A stretch of DNA of 64,000 bases from Pseudomonas sessilinigenes. GTDB taxonomy: Bacteria > Pseudomonadota > Gammaproteobacteria > Pseudomonadales > Pseudomonadaceae. The stretch covers positions 5,518,001 to 5,582,000 of the forward strand of contig NZ_CP027706.1 in the NCBI RefSeq assembly GCF_003850565.1, in the 5' to 3' direction. The notes beneath the pieces were generated by a model, which worked only from the letters and a program-made list of their open reading frames with translations, was not told the DNA's origin and did not search any database. Below are positions 1-9,318 of the stretch, piece after piece; the stretch's first letter is position 1, and each line of letters begins with the position of its first letter. The position numbers and the translations under genes are program-made.

Positions 1-241
1 CGAAGCTTTGCGCTCATTGCCTCCGCGCGTCCCTGCCTTGATCCCCCAGGCTCCTGATCTACACTCCCCCGGACCGGCAGTAGGCTCGTATCGGTGTTTT
101 CCCAAGCACCCGGGTTCACAGTAAATCGGAGTAGGGATGCTCGGAAAACCATTCAGGAAATGGATTCCGGAAACCATTCAATAGACGGGGCGAACTCCGA
201 AAAGCCAGACGAGTAGGAATTTAAATATGGAGATTTAATTC

Positions 242-511
242 ATGACAGCTCAAGAGCATTCCGTTGGTGGATGGACCCCTTACCACCCGCTGACTACCGA
301 GGAAAAAAAGGTATTCGAGGAAGCGATAGCTGGCGTCATTGGTGTGAAGTACGTCCCTAAAGAAGTTTCGAGCCAGGTCGTAAATGGCACAAACTATCGC
401 TATCTGACAGTAGCAACCCTACCGGGCTCATCAGGATCCTGGAATGCCATCGTGGAAATCTATGCGCCCATTAAAGGCAAACCGTACATCACGCAAATTA
501 TCCGAATTTAA
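242..511 (+). CDS. Cystatin-like small protein
   Basis: An 89-residue protein without a signal peptide. A Gly-Gly pair lies near the N-terminus (residues 9-10), an acidic helix-like stretch follows (about 18-32), and a QVVNG motif sits at residues 45-49, followed by TNYRY and alternating strands. This order (N-terminal glycine, helix, QxVxG hairpin, beta strands) is that of stefin/cystatin cysteine-protease inhibitors; the second Pro-Trp hairpin is not evident. The start is ATG with GGAG about ten bases upstream. By family, it would bind papain-like cysteine proteases or simply use the same fold. It sits alone, upstream of a divergent DUF3224 gene and an integrase remnant. Inhibitory function is inferred, not shown. 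Confidence 0.7.
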   Translation: MTAQEHSVGGWTPYHPLTTEEKKVFEEAIAGVIGVKYVPKEVSSQVVNGTNYRYLTVATLPGSSGSWNAIVEIYAPIKGKPYITQIIRI

Positions 512-650
512 GTTGTTGTGAAGCCCTTCGGGTCCGCAGCAATTGCGAGACCCGAAGACTACCCGCAGCGCCCTCTTCCACCCCCTGTCCTTCTGATCGA
601 CGACGTCGCTGCGGCCTGAGCATCCGGCGCTACCAGCCAGTGAGCAAGGG

Positions 651-1055
651 TCAGTTCTGACCTGGTAGTTCGTACTCAAATTTGTATGAATGCTGCCCGT
701 CGGTGATCGTAATGATCATGCTGCCAACCAGCCCGGAAAGCGCTTCAGTACCGGAATCTGGTACGACGTTGATGGACTGAACGGGGGCTCCACGACTCAT
801 GGTCGAACTATGTTGAAGCACGAAGCTGCCACGGCGGCCGTTCAATGTTCCATGCACGGTTTCCATGGCAACGTAGCCTGCAGAACCTTGAACGCTACTG
901 CGAAACGACAGCATTTCGCCTTTGCTGATCGCGTCCAGATCGCCATGGAATTGCTTGTCTAGAGACATCCGGCCAAGCCCCGTCCCCTCGGCAGTGACAC
1001 TCAAGGACTCCGGATTTAGCGATACTTCAAACGGCCCGTTGGCTGTGTAATTCAT
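651..1055 (-). CDS. DUF3224 domain-containing protein
   Basis: A 134-residue cytoplasmic protein of alternating beta strands. It shows the DUF3224 pattern: an N-terminal strand with a small polar core, a central segment with GTLNGRRGSF, then a VVPDSGT..L.G..G motif and a C-terminal Tyr/Phe-rich strand. DUF3224 proteins form small beta-barrels of unknown function. I chose the ATG at 1055 rather than 1091 because AGAGGG lies about eight bases before it and the protein then begins with the family's usual N-terminus. No operon partner is visible. The family assignment is from memory of its sequence pattern. Confidence 0.65.
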   Translation of the reverse strand: MNYTANGPFEVSLNPESLSVTAEGTGLGRMSLDKQFHGDLDAISKGEMLSFRSSVQGSAGYVAMETVHGTLNGRRGSFVLQHSSTMSRGAPVQSINVVPDSGTEALSGLVGSMIITITDGQHSYKFEYELPGQN

Positions 1056-1169
1056 GTCAAACCCTCTTTTGCCCGGCTCCATGCCGGCCATGCGTCATAC
1101 CCCATCCCACGCCAAATATCCATCATGCCGCCATCCGCCCGGAGGACGGCGCATACCCAGGAGAAGACC

Positions 1170-1523
1170 ATGGCATACCTTGCCCGCGTCAACCCGAAGT
1201 ACTTCACCGCGATCCAGCAGTGCGCGGCCAAAGATATCCGCTACGACCTAAAGCAGACGCCAGGCCTGCACAAGCATTGGGTGCCGGTGCTGAATGAGCC
1301 GTGGATTAGAAGGAGGCCCCCATACAACTGTCGTCACACCTATGCGACAATATGCTCAATGTCCGGCCTTAACCCCGCATTTATCGCCCAACAGCTGGGT
1401 CACAGCATGCAAATGCTGCTGTCGACGTATGCCCGTTGGCTCAACTCAAGCTCCGACTGGAGCGAGCTGGAAAAGCTCAAGATTGGTATCAAATCGGTAT
1501 CAGCTGAAAATCCGGCTTCGTAA
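1170..1523 (+). pseudogene. Tyrosine integrase remnant (C-terminal catalytic part)
   Basis: The frame keeps the C-terminal half of a phage/island tyrosine recombinase: RHTYAT (second catalytic Arg with His), LGHS (the third-box histidine) and a following STYARW that supplies the nucleophilic Tyr. The N-terminal arm- and core-binding domains and the first catalytic Arg are missing; intact relatives are about 330-400 residues, this one 117. AGGAG lies seven bases before the ATG at 1170, so a fragment could still be translated; the open frame extends upstream to 1125. It ends 20 bases before the ABC-F gene. It marks an old integration event. I could not see attachment-site repeats or a tRNA. Confidence 0.75.
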
Positions 1524-1543
1524 GTTACTGATAGGTAAGCATT

Positions 1544-3130
1544 TTGATCTCCACCGCCAACATCACCATGCAGTTCGGCGCCAAGCCGCTGTTCGAGAAC
1601 GTTTCGGTCAAATTCAACAACGGCAACCGCTATGGCCTGATTGGCGCCAACGGTTGCGGCAAGTCGACCTTCATGAAAATTCTCGGTGGTGACCTCGAAC
1701 CCTCCAGCGGCCAGGTCATGCTCGAGCCGAACGTCCGCCTGGGTAAATTGCGTCAGGACCAGTTCGCCTACGAAGAATTCACGGTGATCGACACCGTGAT
1801 CATGGGGCATGAGGAATTGTGGCGGGTCAAGGCCGAGCGCGACCGGATCTACTCGCTACCGGAAATGACCGAAGAAGACGGCATGGCCGTGGCCGAGCTG
1901 GAAACAGAATTCGCCGAAATGGATGGCTATACCGCCGAGTCTCGTGCCGGTGAACTGCTGCTGGGCCTGGGCATTCCCCTGGAGCAGCATTTCGGCTCCA
2001 TGACCGAAGTAGCCCCAGGCTGGAAGCTCCGGGTCCTGCTGGCCCAGGCGCTGTTCTCCAACCCGGAAGTGCTGCTGCTGGACGAGCCGACCAACCACCT
2101 GGACATCAACACCATTCGCTGGCTGGAAAACATTCTCACGGCGCGTAACAGCACCATGATCATCATTTCCCACGACCGGCACTTCCTTAATAGCGTCTGC
2201 ACCCACATGGCCGACCTGGACTACGGCGAACTGCGCCTGTTCCCAGGCAACTATGACGAGTACATGACCGCCGCGACCCAATCTCGCGAGCAACTGCTGG
2301 CCGACAACGCCAAGAAAAAAGCCCAGATCGCCGAACTGCAGACCTTCGTCAGCCGCTTCTCGGCCAACGCCTCGAAAGCCAAGCAGGCAACCTCCCGTGC
2401 CAAGCAGATCGACAAAATCCAGCTGGCCGAAGTCAAGCCATCGAGCCGGGTCAGCCCCTTCATTCGCTTCGAGCAGACCAAGAAACTGCATCGCCAAGCC
2501 GTCACCCTGGAAAAGGTCTCCAAGGGTTTCGAGGGCAAGCAGCTGTTCAAGGATTTCAGTTTCACCATCGAAGCGGGCGAACGCGTTGCAATCATCGGCC
2601 CCAACGGCATTGGCAAGACCACCCTGCTGCGCACCCTGGTAGGCGAGTTGACTCCGGATGCCGGCGCAGTGAAATGGACCGAAAGCGCGGAAGTCGGCTA
2701 CTACGCCCAGGACCACGCCCATGATTTCGAAGACGATGTCAGCCTGTTCGAGTGGATGGGCCAGTGGACCCAGGGCGAACAGATGATCCGTGGCACCCTC
2801 GGCCGCATGTTGTTCTCCAACGACGAGATCCAGAAGTCGGTCAAGGTGATTTCCGGTGGTGAGCAGGGTCGCATGCTGTTCGGCAAGCTGATCCTGCAAA
2901 AGCCCAACGTGCTGCTGATGGACGAACCGACCAACCACCTGGACATGGAATCCATCGAAGCGTTGAACCTGGCCCTGGAGAACTACCCAGGCACCCTGCT
3001 GTTCGTCAGCCACGACCGTGAGTTCGTATCGTCCCTGGCCACTCGTATCATCGAGCTGAGCCCCGACGGTGTGACTGACTTCAGCGGCACCTACGACGAC
3101 TACCTGCGTAGCCAGGGCGTATTGTTCTAA
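1544..3130 (+). CDS. ybiT: ABC-F family ATPase, YbiT type
   Basis: A 528-residue cytoplasmic protein with two fused ATP-binding cassettes and no membrane segments. The first cassette has GANGCGKST (34-42), an unusual signature EVAPGW where LSGGQ is expected, and [12 protein letters not shown] basic linker (about 245-310) follows. The second cassette has [16 protein letters not shown] and [11 protein letters not shown]. The VAPGW signature is a normal YbiT feature. ABC-F proteins act on ribosomes, probing the E site and relieving stalling. The start is TTG; no better ATG upstream keeps the frame, and the protein begins MISTANI as in relatives. A strong terminator follows. The gene is transcribed away from the integrase remnant. 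Confidence 0.9.
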   Translation: MISTANITMQFGAKPLFENVSVKFNNGNRYGLIGANGCGKSTFMKILGGDLEPSSGQVMLEPNVRLGKLRQDQFAYEEFTVIDTVIMGHEELWRVKAERDRIYSLPEMTEEDGMAVAELETEFAEMDGYTAESRAGELLLGLGIPLEQHFGSMTEVAPGWKLRVLLAQALFSNPEVLLLDEPTNHLDINTIRWLENILTARNSTMIIISHDRHFLNSVCTHMADLDYGELRLFPGNYDEYMTAATQSREQLLADNAKKKAQIAELQTFVSRFSANASKAKQATSRAKQIDKIQLAEVKPSSRVSPFIRFEQTKKLHRQAVTLEKVSKGFEGKQLFKDFSFTIEAGERVAIIGPNGIGKTTLLRTLVGELTPDAGAVKWTESAEVGYYAQDHAHDFEDDVSLFEWMGQWTQGEQMIRGTLGRMLFSNDEIQKSVKVISGGEQGRMLFGKLILQKPNVLLMDEPTNHLDMESIEALNLALENYPGTLLFVSHDREFVSSLATRIIELSPDGVTDFSGTYDDYLRSQGVLF

Positions 3131-3157
3131 GCCACCGCAAGCTGCAAGCGTCAAACT

Positions 3158-3187
3158 AAAGCCCCATCACTCGTGATGGGGCTTTTT
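3158..3187 (+). terminator. Rho-independent terminator of the ABC-F gene
   Basis: A near-perfect stem (AAAGCCCCATCA paired with its complement, tight loop) is followed by a run of five T, 27 bases after the stop codon. Confidence 0.9.
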
Positions 3188-3293
3188 GCATCGGCTCGAT
3201 TCATCACCCCTGGATAAATAGTTAGCCAGCTTCCTTTTACCTTCGCGGCACGCGATGATGCGCTCCTCTAACCGCCACCCGCGAAGAGCCTCC

Positions 3294-4481
3294 ATGCCCG
3301 AGCGTCAACCGCCCGCCCAAAGCTCCATGGCGATCACCCTGCAGATCGTTTCCATCGTCTTCTATACCTTTATCGCCTTCCTCTGCATTGGTTTGCCAAT
3401 CGCCGTGCTGCCGGGATATGTCCACGAAGAACTGGGGTTCAGCGCGATAGTCGCCGGGGTGACCATAGGTTCGCAGTACTTGGCCACCTTGCTCAGCCGC
3501 CCCCTGGCCGGGCGTCTGTCGGACACCGTGGGCACCAAGCACGCAATCATCTACGGCCTGCTGGGCATTGTGCTGAGCGGCCTGCTGACCCTGGTATCGG
3601 TGCTGCTGCAAAACCTGCCCTGGCTGAGCCTGGCAGTGCTGCTGGCGGGACGCCTGCTACTGGGGGTCGCTCAAGGCTTGATCGGGGTTGGCACCATCAG
3701 TTGGTGCATGGGACAGGTAGGAACCGAGCACACTGCCCGATCGATCTCCTGGAATGGCATTGCCTCCTACGGCGCAATAGCCATAGGTGCACCCCTTGGG
3801 GTGGTGATGGTCCAGCAATATGGCTTCGCCAGCCTGGGTATCGCCCTGTCGGCCCTGGCGCTGGCGGCGCTACTGTTGATACGCAACAAGCCTTCGGTGC
3901 CCGTGGTACGGGGCGAACGCCTGCCTTTCTGGGCGGTTTTCGGGCGTATTGCACCGTTCGGTGTGAGCCTGAGCCTGGCCTCCATCGGCTATGGCACGCT
4001 GACCACATTCATCACCCTGTTCTACCTGAGCCTTGGCTGGAACGGCGCAGCCTATTGCCTCACGGTATTTGGCGTGTGCTTCATCTGTTCACGCTTGTTG
4101 TTCATTTCCAGCATCAGCCGTTTTGGCGGCTTTCGCTCGGCTATCGCTTGCATGTGTGTCGAGACCCTGGGGCTGAGCCTGCTCTGGCTGGCACCATCCC
4201 CCAGCTGGGCATTGGTGGGTGCGGGCCTTACCGGTTTCGGCCTGTCGTTGGTCTATCCGGCCTTGGGCGTGGAGGCTATCAAGCAAGTTCCCAATAGCAG
4301 TCGGGGTGCCGGCTTGAGTGCCTACGCCGTGTTCTTCGACCTGGCACTGGCCGTAGCCGGGCCGCTGATGGGCGCGATTGCGCTGAACCTGGGCTATTCG
4401 TGGATCTTCTTCTGCGCCGCATTGTTGTCACTCAGCGGCCTGGGACTGACCCTGCTGCTCAAGCGCCGCAGCGGCGCCTGA
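3294..4481 (+). CDS. MFS transporter (YfcJ/YhhS-like)
   Basis: A 395-residue protein with about twelve hydrophobic membrane spans. Between spans 2 and 3 it has GRLSDTVGTKHAI, the typical MFS loop, and GRLLLGVAQGLIGVG resembles the span 4-5 signature. The size and pattern match the YfcJ/YhhS group of inner-membrane drug:proton antiporters whose substrates are mostly undefined. I prefer the ATG at 3294, with GAAGAG six bases upstream, over the ATG at 3255, which adds a basic leader with no better ribosome site. The gene stands alone and ends one base before the convergent hydrolase gene. Substrate unknown. Confidence 0.85.
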   Translation: MPERQPPAQSSMAITLQIVSIVFYTFIAFLCIGLPIAVLPGYVHEELGFSAIVAGVTIGSQYLATLLSRPLAGRLSDTVGTKHAIIYGLLGIVLSGLLTLVSVLLQNLPWLSLAVLLAGRLLLGVAQGLIGVGTISWCMGQVGTEHTARSISWNGIASYGAIAIGAPLGVVMVQQYGFASLGIALSALALAALLLIRNKPSVPVVRGERLPFWAVFGRIAPFGVSLSLASIGYGTLTTFITLFYLSLGWNGAAYCLTVFGVCFICSRLLFISSISRFGGFRSAIACMCVETLGLSLLWLAPSPSWALVGAGLTGFGLSLVYPALGVEAIKQVPNSSRGAGLSAYAVFFDLALAVAGPLMGAIALNLGYSWIFFCAALLSLSGLGLTLLLKRRSGA

Positions 4482-4482
4482 G

Positions 4483-5520
4483 TCACTGATCGGCGGTCTG
4501 CATCCCTGCCCTGTTCGGTCTCCCCAGGGTCTGGGCGAAGAACTTGCCCGCCTCGGCAATCAGGTTGCGATGAATGTCCTCGCGATCGACGCCATCAGCG
4601 TCGGTACACAAGGCCGGCATCGCGGCCAATTGTTCGGCACTGCACGGTGCCATGAAGATAAAGTGCCCGGCCCCGGCCAGTAACTTGAAATCTGGGGCCA
4701 CCGGCAGCTTGCGCGCCAGGGCCGCGGCATTCTTGTCCAGGGCGACCAGTTGGTCACCGTCTCCGCTGTACAGCAGTACGGGCACATGCACTCCGGCCAG
4801 GGTCTGGCGACCGAACTTGAGACTCAACGGCGCCATGAGCATCAATGCATGCACGCGCGGATCGGCCACTGGCGCCAGATCGTCACGATCGACGATCAGC
4901 TCGCCATGGGTATTGCAGGCATCCCGATCATCGGGCCGCTCCAGGCAATAACGCCGCAGGCGATCCAGGTCGGGAGTCGCGCCAGAAAGAATCAAGGCCG
5001 TTTCGCCACCGGCGGAGTAACCGATGACACCGACCTGGTCGGCATTGACGAACGGTGACAGCATCGGATCGCTCAATGTGGCAGTGATGGCTTCGGATAT
5101 CTGGATCGGCCGTCCATAGAGGTTGCTCAGGGTTCCCAGCCGACTGTAGTCCTTGGAGTTGTCACCCGGATGAATCACCGCCACCACGACAAATCCCTTG
5201 CGCGCCAGCGATGTAGCCAGGTCATGCAAGGCCAGGGGCGTGCCGGTATTGCCATGGGAGAGCATCAGCATCGGGAAGCGACCGATAGCGATCTTGGCAT
5301 CGCGAGAGGCCGCAATCTGATAACCCTCCAACGGGCTGGAGTGCTCGATCCCGGTGGACGGATAGAAGGCGATAGCCCGCATCGGTTGCAAGTCCAGCGG
5401 GTCGAGGAACGTCATTTCATGGAAACCGACGCTCCAGCGCGGACCATGCGCAGGAGCAGCCTGCACCGAAACCAGGCCACTGAGCAGGAAGATCAGTAAC
5501 AACGCACATTGACCTTTCAT
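4483..5520 (-). CDS. Secreted alpha/beta hydrolase
   Basis: A 345-residue protein with a signal peptide (residues 1-21, ending VQAAP). The nucleophile elbow is GYSAGG (167-172, Ser169), an Asp is in GDGDQLV, and the catalytic His is in GAGHFIF. LSHGNTG is the oxyanion-hole segment. The layout resembles dienelactone-hydrolase/platelet-activating-factor-acetylhydrolase-like periplasmic esterases annotated across Pseudomonas. The open frame extends 62 codons further upstream, but the ATG at 5520 opens a clean signal peptide and has an AAAGG stretch before it. Substrate cannot be told from sequence. Convergent with the MFS gene. Confidence 0.8.
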   Translation of the reverse strand: MKGQCALLLIFLLSGLVSVQAAPAHGPRWSVGFHEMTFLDPLDLQPMRAIAFYPSTGIEHSSPLEGYQIAASRDAKIAIGRFPMLMLSHGNTGTPLALHDLATSLARKGFVVVAVIHPGDNSKDYSRLGTLSNLYGRPIQISEAITATLSDPMLSPFVNADQVGVIGYSAGGETALILSGATPDLDRLRRYCLERPDDRDACNTHGELIVDRDDLAPVADPRVHALMLMAPLSLKFGRQTLAGVHVPVLLYSGDGDQLVALDKNAAALARKLPVAPDFKLLAGAGHFIFMAPCSAEQLAAMPALCTDADGVDREDIHRNLIAEAGKFFAQTLGRPNRAGMQTADQ

Positions 5521-5774
5521 GACACGCCCACCTTTGCCGCTGGATCGAGAGCGCCTCTTCCCTCTGCCATCCCTTGCTGCCAAGGCCCTGGAACGGATCT
5601 GGCGTCGCAATGGAGCTACACGGGAAACAAGCCTCGCTTCGTGTGCTGCATAACTCGGGCCAGAAAACGTGAAAAACGCCAATGAAAAAACTCCGTACCC
5701 GATCACTGAAAGCAGTGACCGGAATACAGAGTCTAGTAGGGCTGACGCAGGGGGGAAGCGTCTTTACACAAGCC

Positions 5775-6386
5775 TTACGCGGCAGCGAAGAGCTGTTTGT
5801 TGATCTGTACCTGGGCGTCAGTCATGGCCTTGTTGCGCATGTCGTCGCCATAGGCCAGGCCATGAGCACGGACGAACTCGATATCGGTGATGCCCATGAA
5901 GCCGAACATGACCCGCAGGTAATCCTCATGCCCTACCCCGGTAGGTTGGCCGACATGCAGGCCACCAGAGGTGGACACCACGATCACCTTCTTGTCGCCG
6001 CACAAGCCCTGAGGGCCGGCTTCGGTATAGCGGAAGGTCTGGCCGGCTACCGCAATGCGATCGAACCAGGCCTTGAGCTGGCTGGGAATGGTGAAGTTGT
6101 ACATGGGGGCTGCCACCACCACCGCATCGGCGGCGAGGAATTCGCTCAGGGTCTGGGCGCTAAGCTGGGCTTCGTGCTCCAGGGCCGCATCACGCAATTC
6201 GGCAACGGTACCCGCAGCAACCAGGGTAGCAGCGGAGAAATGACTGATCGCATCAGTAGCCAAGTCGCGGTAGGTCACCACTGCCTGTGGCTCGGCGGCC
6301 TTCCAGGCCTGAACCACGTCGCGGCTCAGCTGACGGGAGGCCGAGTTGTCACCAAGAATGCTGGAATCGATATGCAAGAGTTTCAT
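5775..6386 (-). CDS. azoR: FMN-dependent NADH:quinone oxidoreductase / azoreductase
   Basis: A 203-residue flavodoxin-fold protein. The N-terminus [20 protein letters not shown] is the FMN phosphate-binding loop, [18 protein letters not shown] is the second flavin motif, and STSGG is the third. AzoR enzymes reduce quinones and azo compounds with NADH, commonly as protection against thiol and quinone stress. GGAG lies about eleven bases before the start at 6386. It is divergent from the LysR gene at 6517 with a 130-base shared control region, the classical arrangement for a LysR regulator and its target. Inducer unknown. Confidence 0.92.
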   Translation of the reverse strand: MKLLHIDSSILGDNSASRQLSRDVVQAWKAAEPQAVVTYRDLATDAISHFSAATLVAAGTVAELRDAALEHEAQLSAQTLSEFLAADAVVVAAPMYNFTIPSQLKAWFDRIAVAGQTFRYTEAGPQGLCGDKKVIVVSTSGGLHVGQPTGVGHEDYLRVMFGFMGITDIEFVRAHGLAYGDDMRNKAMTDAQVQINKQLFAAA

Positions 6387-6516
6387 CTGGGATCTCCAAG
6401 TGAGGACCGCCACTTGGCGATCGAATGTTGTAAATCCTACCCATGAAACCAATAGCTTATTAGACGGTATAAATGCGATAGTTAATCCCATCAGCAGAAC
6501 AATAGGGCCGTATCTC

Positions 6517-7425
6517 ATGCAAGACCTCAACGACCTCTACTATTTCGCCAAAGTGGTCGAGGCTGGCGGATTCACTGCGGCCGGCCGGCTGCTGGGGATT
6601 CCCAAGTCGCGCCTGTCGCGGCGCATCGCCGAGTTGGAGGAACGACTCAATGCCCGGCTGCTGCAGCGCACCACCCGACAACTGAAGCTGACGGCCGTGG
6701 GCGAGCGATACTTGCGCCACTGCCAGGCCATGTTGCTGGAGGCGGCAATGGCCGACGAAGCCGTGGCCAGCATGGCCAGCGAGCCTCGCGGTCGGCTCCG
6801 GGTATCGAGCCCGGTCGGCCTGGCCCATGAGCTACTGACCCCCCTAGTGAGCAGCTTCCTGCAAAAGTATCCGCAAGTGCAGTTGGAGATGCTGCTGCTC
6901 AATCGTCGTGTCGACCTGATCAACGAAGGCGTCGATGTGGCGCTGCGGGTACGCGAGCAAGGCGATGAGGACCCGCTGCTGGTCACTCGGCGCCTGCGCC
7001 AGGCGCAGACCGCGATAGTCGCCAGCCCGGCATTTCTGCAACGCCATCCAGTGGAACATCCGGATGACCTGCGCCACCTGCCGATCCTTGGCGCCCTGGA
7101 AGCGGACCGCCTGGTGCATCTGCGCCTACTGGACGAGCAAGGCAACGCCCATGAACTGGCCCTGGAAGCACGCCTTGGGATCGACGACTTCATTGTACGC
7201 AGGGCCTGCGCCCTCGCCGGCCTTGGGTGCACAGTGCTGCCGATGCTCTATTGCGAAGAGGAACTGAGCAGCGGCCAACTGATCCAGTTGCTGCCACAAT
7301 GGTCTCTGCCCGGTGGTTGGCTGCAAGCGGTATACCCCCATCGCCGTGGCGTGATGCCAGCCGTGCGGGCCTGGATCGATCACCTGCGCGAATCCTTCGA
7401 AGCCTGTGGAGACAGATTGCTGTGA
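6517..7425 (+). CDS. LysR family regulator divergent from azoR
   Basis: A 302-residue LysR protein. The N-terminal winged helix (residues 1-60) has [28 protein letters not shown]; a two-lobed effector domain follows (about 88-295), including GLGCTVLP. It most resembles the short-spacer subgroup that activates quinone reductases and azoreductases. The start at 6517 gives the standard N-terminus ([10 protein letters not shown]); longer starts run back into azoR. A TATAAAT sequence at about 6470 could serve as its -10. It probably controls azoR and itself, inferred from divergent position only. Its stop overlaps the next gene's GTG start. Confidence 0.88.
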   Translation: MQDLNDLYYFAKVVEAGGFTAAGRLLGIPKSRLSRRIAELEERLNARLLQRTTRQLKLTAVGERYLRHCQAMLLEAAMADEAVASMASEPRGRLRVSSPVGLAHELLTPLVSSFLQKYPQVQLEMLLLNRRVDLINEGVDVALRVREQGDEDPLLVTRRLRQAQTAIVASPAFLQRHPVEHPDDLRHLPILGALEADRLVHLRLLDEQGNAHELALEARLGIDDFIVRRACALAGLGCTVLPMLYCEEELSSGQLIQLLPQWSLPGGWLQAVYPHRRGVMPAVRAWIDHLRESFEACGDRLL

Positions 7426-7781
7426 AAGCCCCACTGATGGATCAAGAACAAGTGGCACAGTTTTGCCTGGGACTGCCCGGTGCCCGGGAAGACTACAAAT
7501 GGGGAGGTGTGCGGGTGTTCTCGATTGCCGGGACCAAGATGTTCGCCCTGCAGAACCTGCGGGGCGAATCCCTGGCCTTCAAGGTCGACCCTGAGCTGTT
7601 CCTCGGCCATGTCGACCGCCCCGGTGTTTCTCCTGCGCCCTACCTGGCTCGCGCCCACTGGGTCATATTGCGCGTGCCCTACCCCCTGGAAGCGGCTGAG
7701 TTGAAGCAACTGTTGCAGCGCTCGCATCAGTTGGTGGTGGCCAAGCTACCCAAACGGGCGCAGGTCGGATTGCAGATCTAG
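7422..7781 (+). CDS. MmcQ/YjbR family DNA-binding protein
   Basis: A 114-119 residue protein of the YjbR (CyaY-fold) family: N-terminal QVAQFCLGLPGAREDYKWG, then alternating strands with ALQNLRG and FKVDPELF, and a C-terminal helix. The role of the family is not settled; some members bind DNA. GTG at 7422 has GGAG ten bases upstream and overlaps the LysR stop, suggesting translational coupling. ATG at 7437 starts closer to the family's N-terminus and is the alternative. Its stop shares CTAG with the convergent stop of the DUF1294 gene. Confidence 0.8.
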   Translation: MKAPLMDQEQVAQFCLGLPGAREDYKWGGVRVFSIAGTKMFALQNLRGESLAFKVDPELFLGHVDRPGVSPAPYLARAHWVILRVPYPLEAAELKQLLQRSHQLVVAKLPKRAQVGLQI

Positions 7782-8200
7782 ATCCAGCTCAACAGGCCGC
7801 TCTCAAGAAACAGTCGATCGATCCAGAACACCTGGTGCAAGGCCACGATCAACCAGAACACAGTCTGATAGGACAGCTTGCGGGTCTTGTGTCGCACTAG
7901 TTGTTGCGCCAGCAAGGCCCCGGGCCAGCCACCCGCCAGCTCCAGGGCATGCAGGACGTTCTCGGGCGTACGTTGCCCCTGGTCCCGGGCCCGACGTTTG
8001 TCGTGCCAGTAGACCAGGAACGTCAGTAGGCTGACCGCGCCGTAGGCCAGCAGAGGAATGGCCGAGACGCCCCGCCACCACAGGGACAGGGCGCCGAACA
8101 ATGGCAAGGCGCACAACAGGACGAACACCAGCAGCTTGCTCCTGGCATGCTGAATCCGCCCAGCATTGCCCGGACGCCCTTCTTGACGGCTGCCCTTCAC
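7778..8200 (-). CDS. DUF1294 membrane protein
   Basis: A protein of about 140 residues with a basic N-terminus, two central membrane spans (about 20-65) and a further hydrophobic segment near the C-terminus. The middle carries [36 protein letters not shown] in two blocks, the signature of DUF1294. Function is unknown; homologues are sometimes fused to cold-shock domains. The GTG at 8200 overlaps the uppP stop as GTGA, so the gene is probably translated from the uppP message. Confidence 0.85.
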   Translation of the reverse strand: MKGSRQEGRPGNAGRIQHARSKLLVFVLLCALPLFGALSLWWRGVSAIPLLAYGAVSLLTFLVYWHDKRRARDQGQRTPENVLHALELAGGWPGALLAQQLVRHKTRKLSYQTVFWLIVALHQVFWIDRLFLESGLLSWI

Positions 8201-9027
8201 GCCTTGGCCGCCGCCCAATCGACCCAACCGAACTGCCAGGTCGCCAGGATCAGCAGGCCAAAGGCGATGCGATACCAGGCGAATGCCGCATAACTGTGGC
8301 TGGCAATGAATTTCAGCAACCCCTTGACCGCAATCATCGCGAAGATGAACGCGGTGACAAAGCCGATGGCGAACACCGGCAAGTCGTCAGGTTGGAACAG
8401 ATGGCGGTACTTGTAGCCGGAGTACACCGCCGCCCCGACCATGGTTGGCATGGCCAGGAAGAACGAGAACTCGGTCGCGGTCTTGCGCGACAGGCCGAAG
8501 AGCAAGCCACCGATGATGGTCGAGCCGGAGCGCGAGGTTCCTGGAATCATTGCCAGGCACTGGATGAACCCCACCTTGAGGGCGTCCTTCCAGGTGATTT
8601 CATCGACGCTCTCGGCATGGACCTGATGCTGGCGACGCTCGGCCCACAACATGATGATCCCGCCAATCACCAGCGCCGTGGCCACGGTGATCGGGTTGAA
8701 CAGATAAGCGTGGATCAGGTCGGCGAAAATCACCCCCAGCACCACTGCCGGGAAAAACGCCACCATCAGGTTGACCGTAAAACGCCGGGCCTTGGGCTGG
8801 GTGGGCAGGCCCACTACCACATCGAAGATCTTGCGGCGGAATTCCCAGACAACTGCCAGGATCGCGCCCAACTGGATGATGATGTTGAAGGCCATTGCCC
8901 GTTCGCCACCAAAATCCAGCAAGTCGGCCACAATGATCTGGTGCCCGGTGCTACTGATGGGTAAAAACTCGGTGAGCCCTTCGACAATCCCGAGTATCAA
9001 TGCTTGTACGGCGGTCCAAAGATCCAT
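8197..9027 (-). CDS. uppP: Undecaprenyl-diphosphatase
   Basis: A 276-residue polytopic inner-membrane protein (about eight spans). [14 protein letters not shown] near residue 16 and PGTSRSGST near residue 170 are the two inverted active-site repeats of the BacA/UppP family, with the catalytic Glu and Ser residues. It recycles undecaprenyl diphosphate released in peptidoglycan, O-antigen and other wall polymer synthesis and confers bacitracin resistance. GGGGGA lies just upstream of the ATG at 9027. It is first in a two-gene unit with the DUF1294 gene. In P. aeruginosa, as I recall, the same gene lies near pnuC and fap, so the neighbourhood is conserved. Confidence 0.95.
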   Translation of the reverse strand: MDLWTAVQALILGIVEGLTEFLPISSTGHQIIVADLLDFGGERAMAFNIIIQLGAILAVVWEFRRKIFDVVVGLPTQPKARRFTVNLMVAFFPAVVLGVIFADLIHAYLFNPITVATALVIGGIIMLWAERRQHQVHAESVDEITWKDALKVGFIQCLAMIPGTSRSGSTIIGGLLFGLSRKTATEFSFFLAMPTMVGAAVYSGYKYRHLFQPDDLPVFAIGFVTAFIFAMIAVKGLLKFIASHSYAAFAWYRIAFGLLILATWQFGWVDWAAAKA

Positions 9028-9167
9028 CAATCCCCCAATGAGGCCCTGCTCGTGGCATGCCTCTTTTTAAATATTCAAAGCCTTCACGGCGTCGATCACA
9101 GCCAAAACCGCAGCGCTGGCAAGATCAACACAAGCCCATGAAAAATCTGTGAAAAACTCAGAAAACT

Positions 9168-9194
9168 TCAGGTTTTGTGTAAAGGCGCCGAAAT
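9168..9194 (+). promoter_or_regulatory. Candidate sigma-28 (FliA) promoter of the chemoreceptor gene
   Basis: TCAGGTTT, eleven bases, then GCCGAAAT, compared with TAAAGTTT-N11-GCCGATAA: six of eight matches in each half with exact spacing. It lies about 125 bases upstream of the chemoreceptor start, and such genes are commonly FliA-dependent. Confidence 0.5.
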
Positions 9195-9318
9195 CCTAGC
9201 AGACAGGCGCAAAATGCGCCGCGATGTTATTGGACTTCCGTAGGGTTGGCGCTCGCAGGCAGGCATGCTTGGATGCTTACGAGCTTTTATGACAAGAACA
9301 AGAATCTGGAGTGACCGG

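Noticed and set aside
1856..3154. Long open frame (432 codons) opposite the ABC-F gene
   Set aside because: It mirrors the codon pattern of a clearly real gene on the other strand and has no family features.
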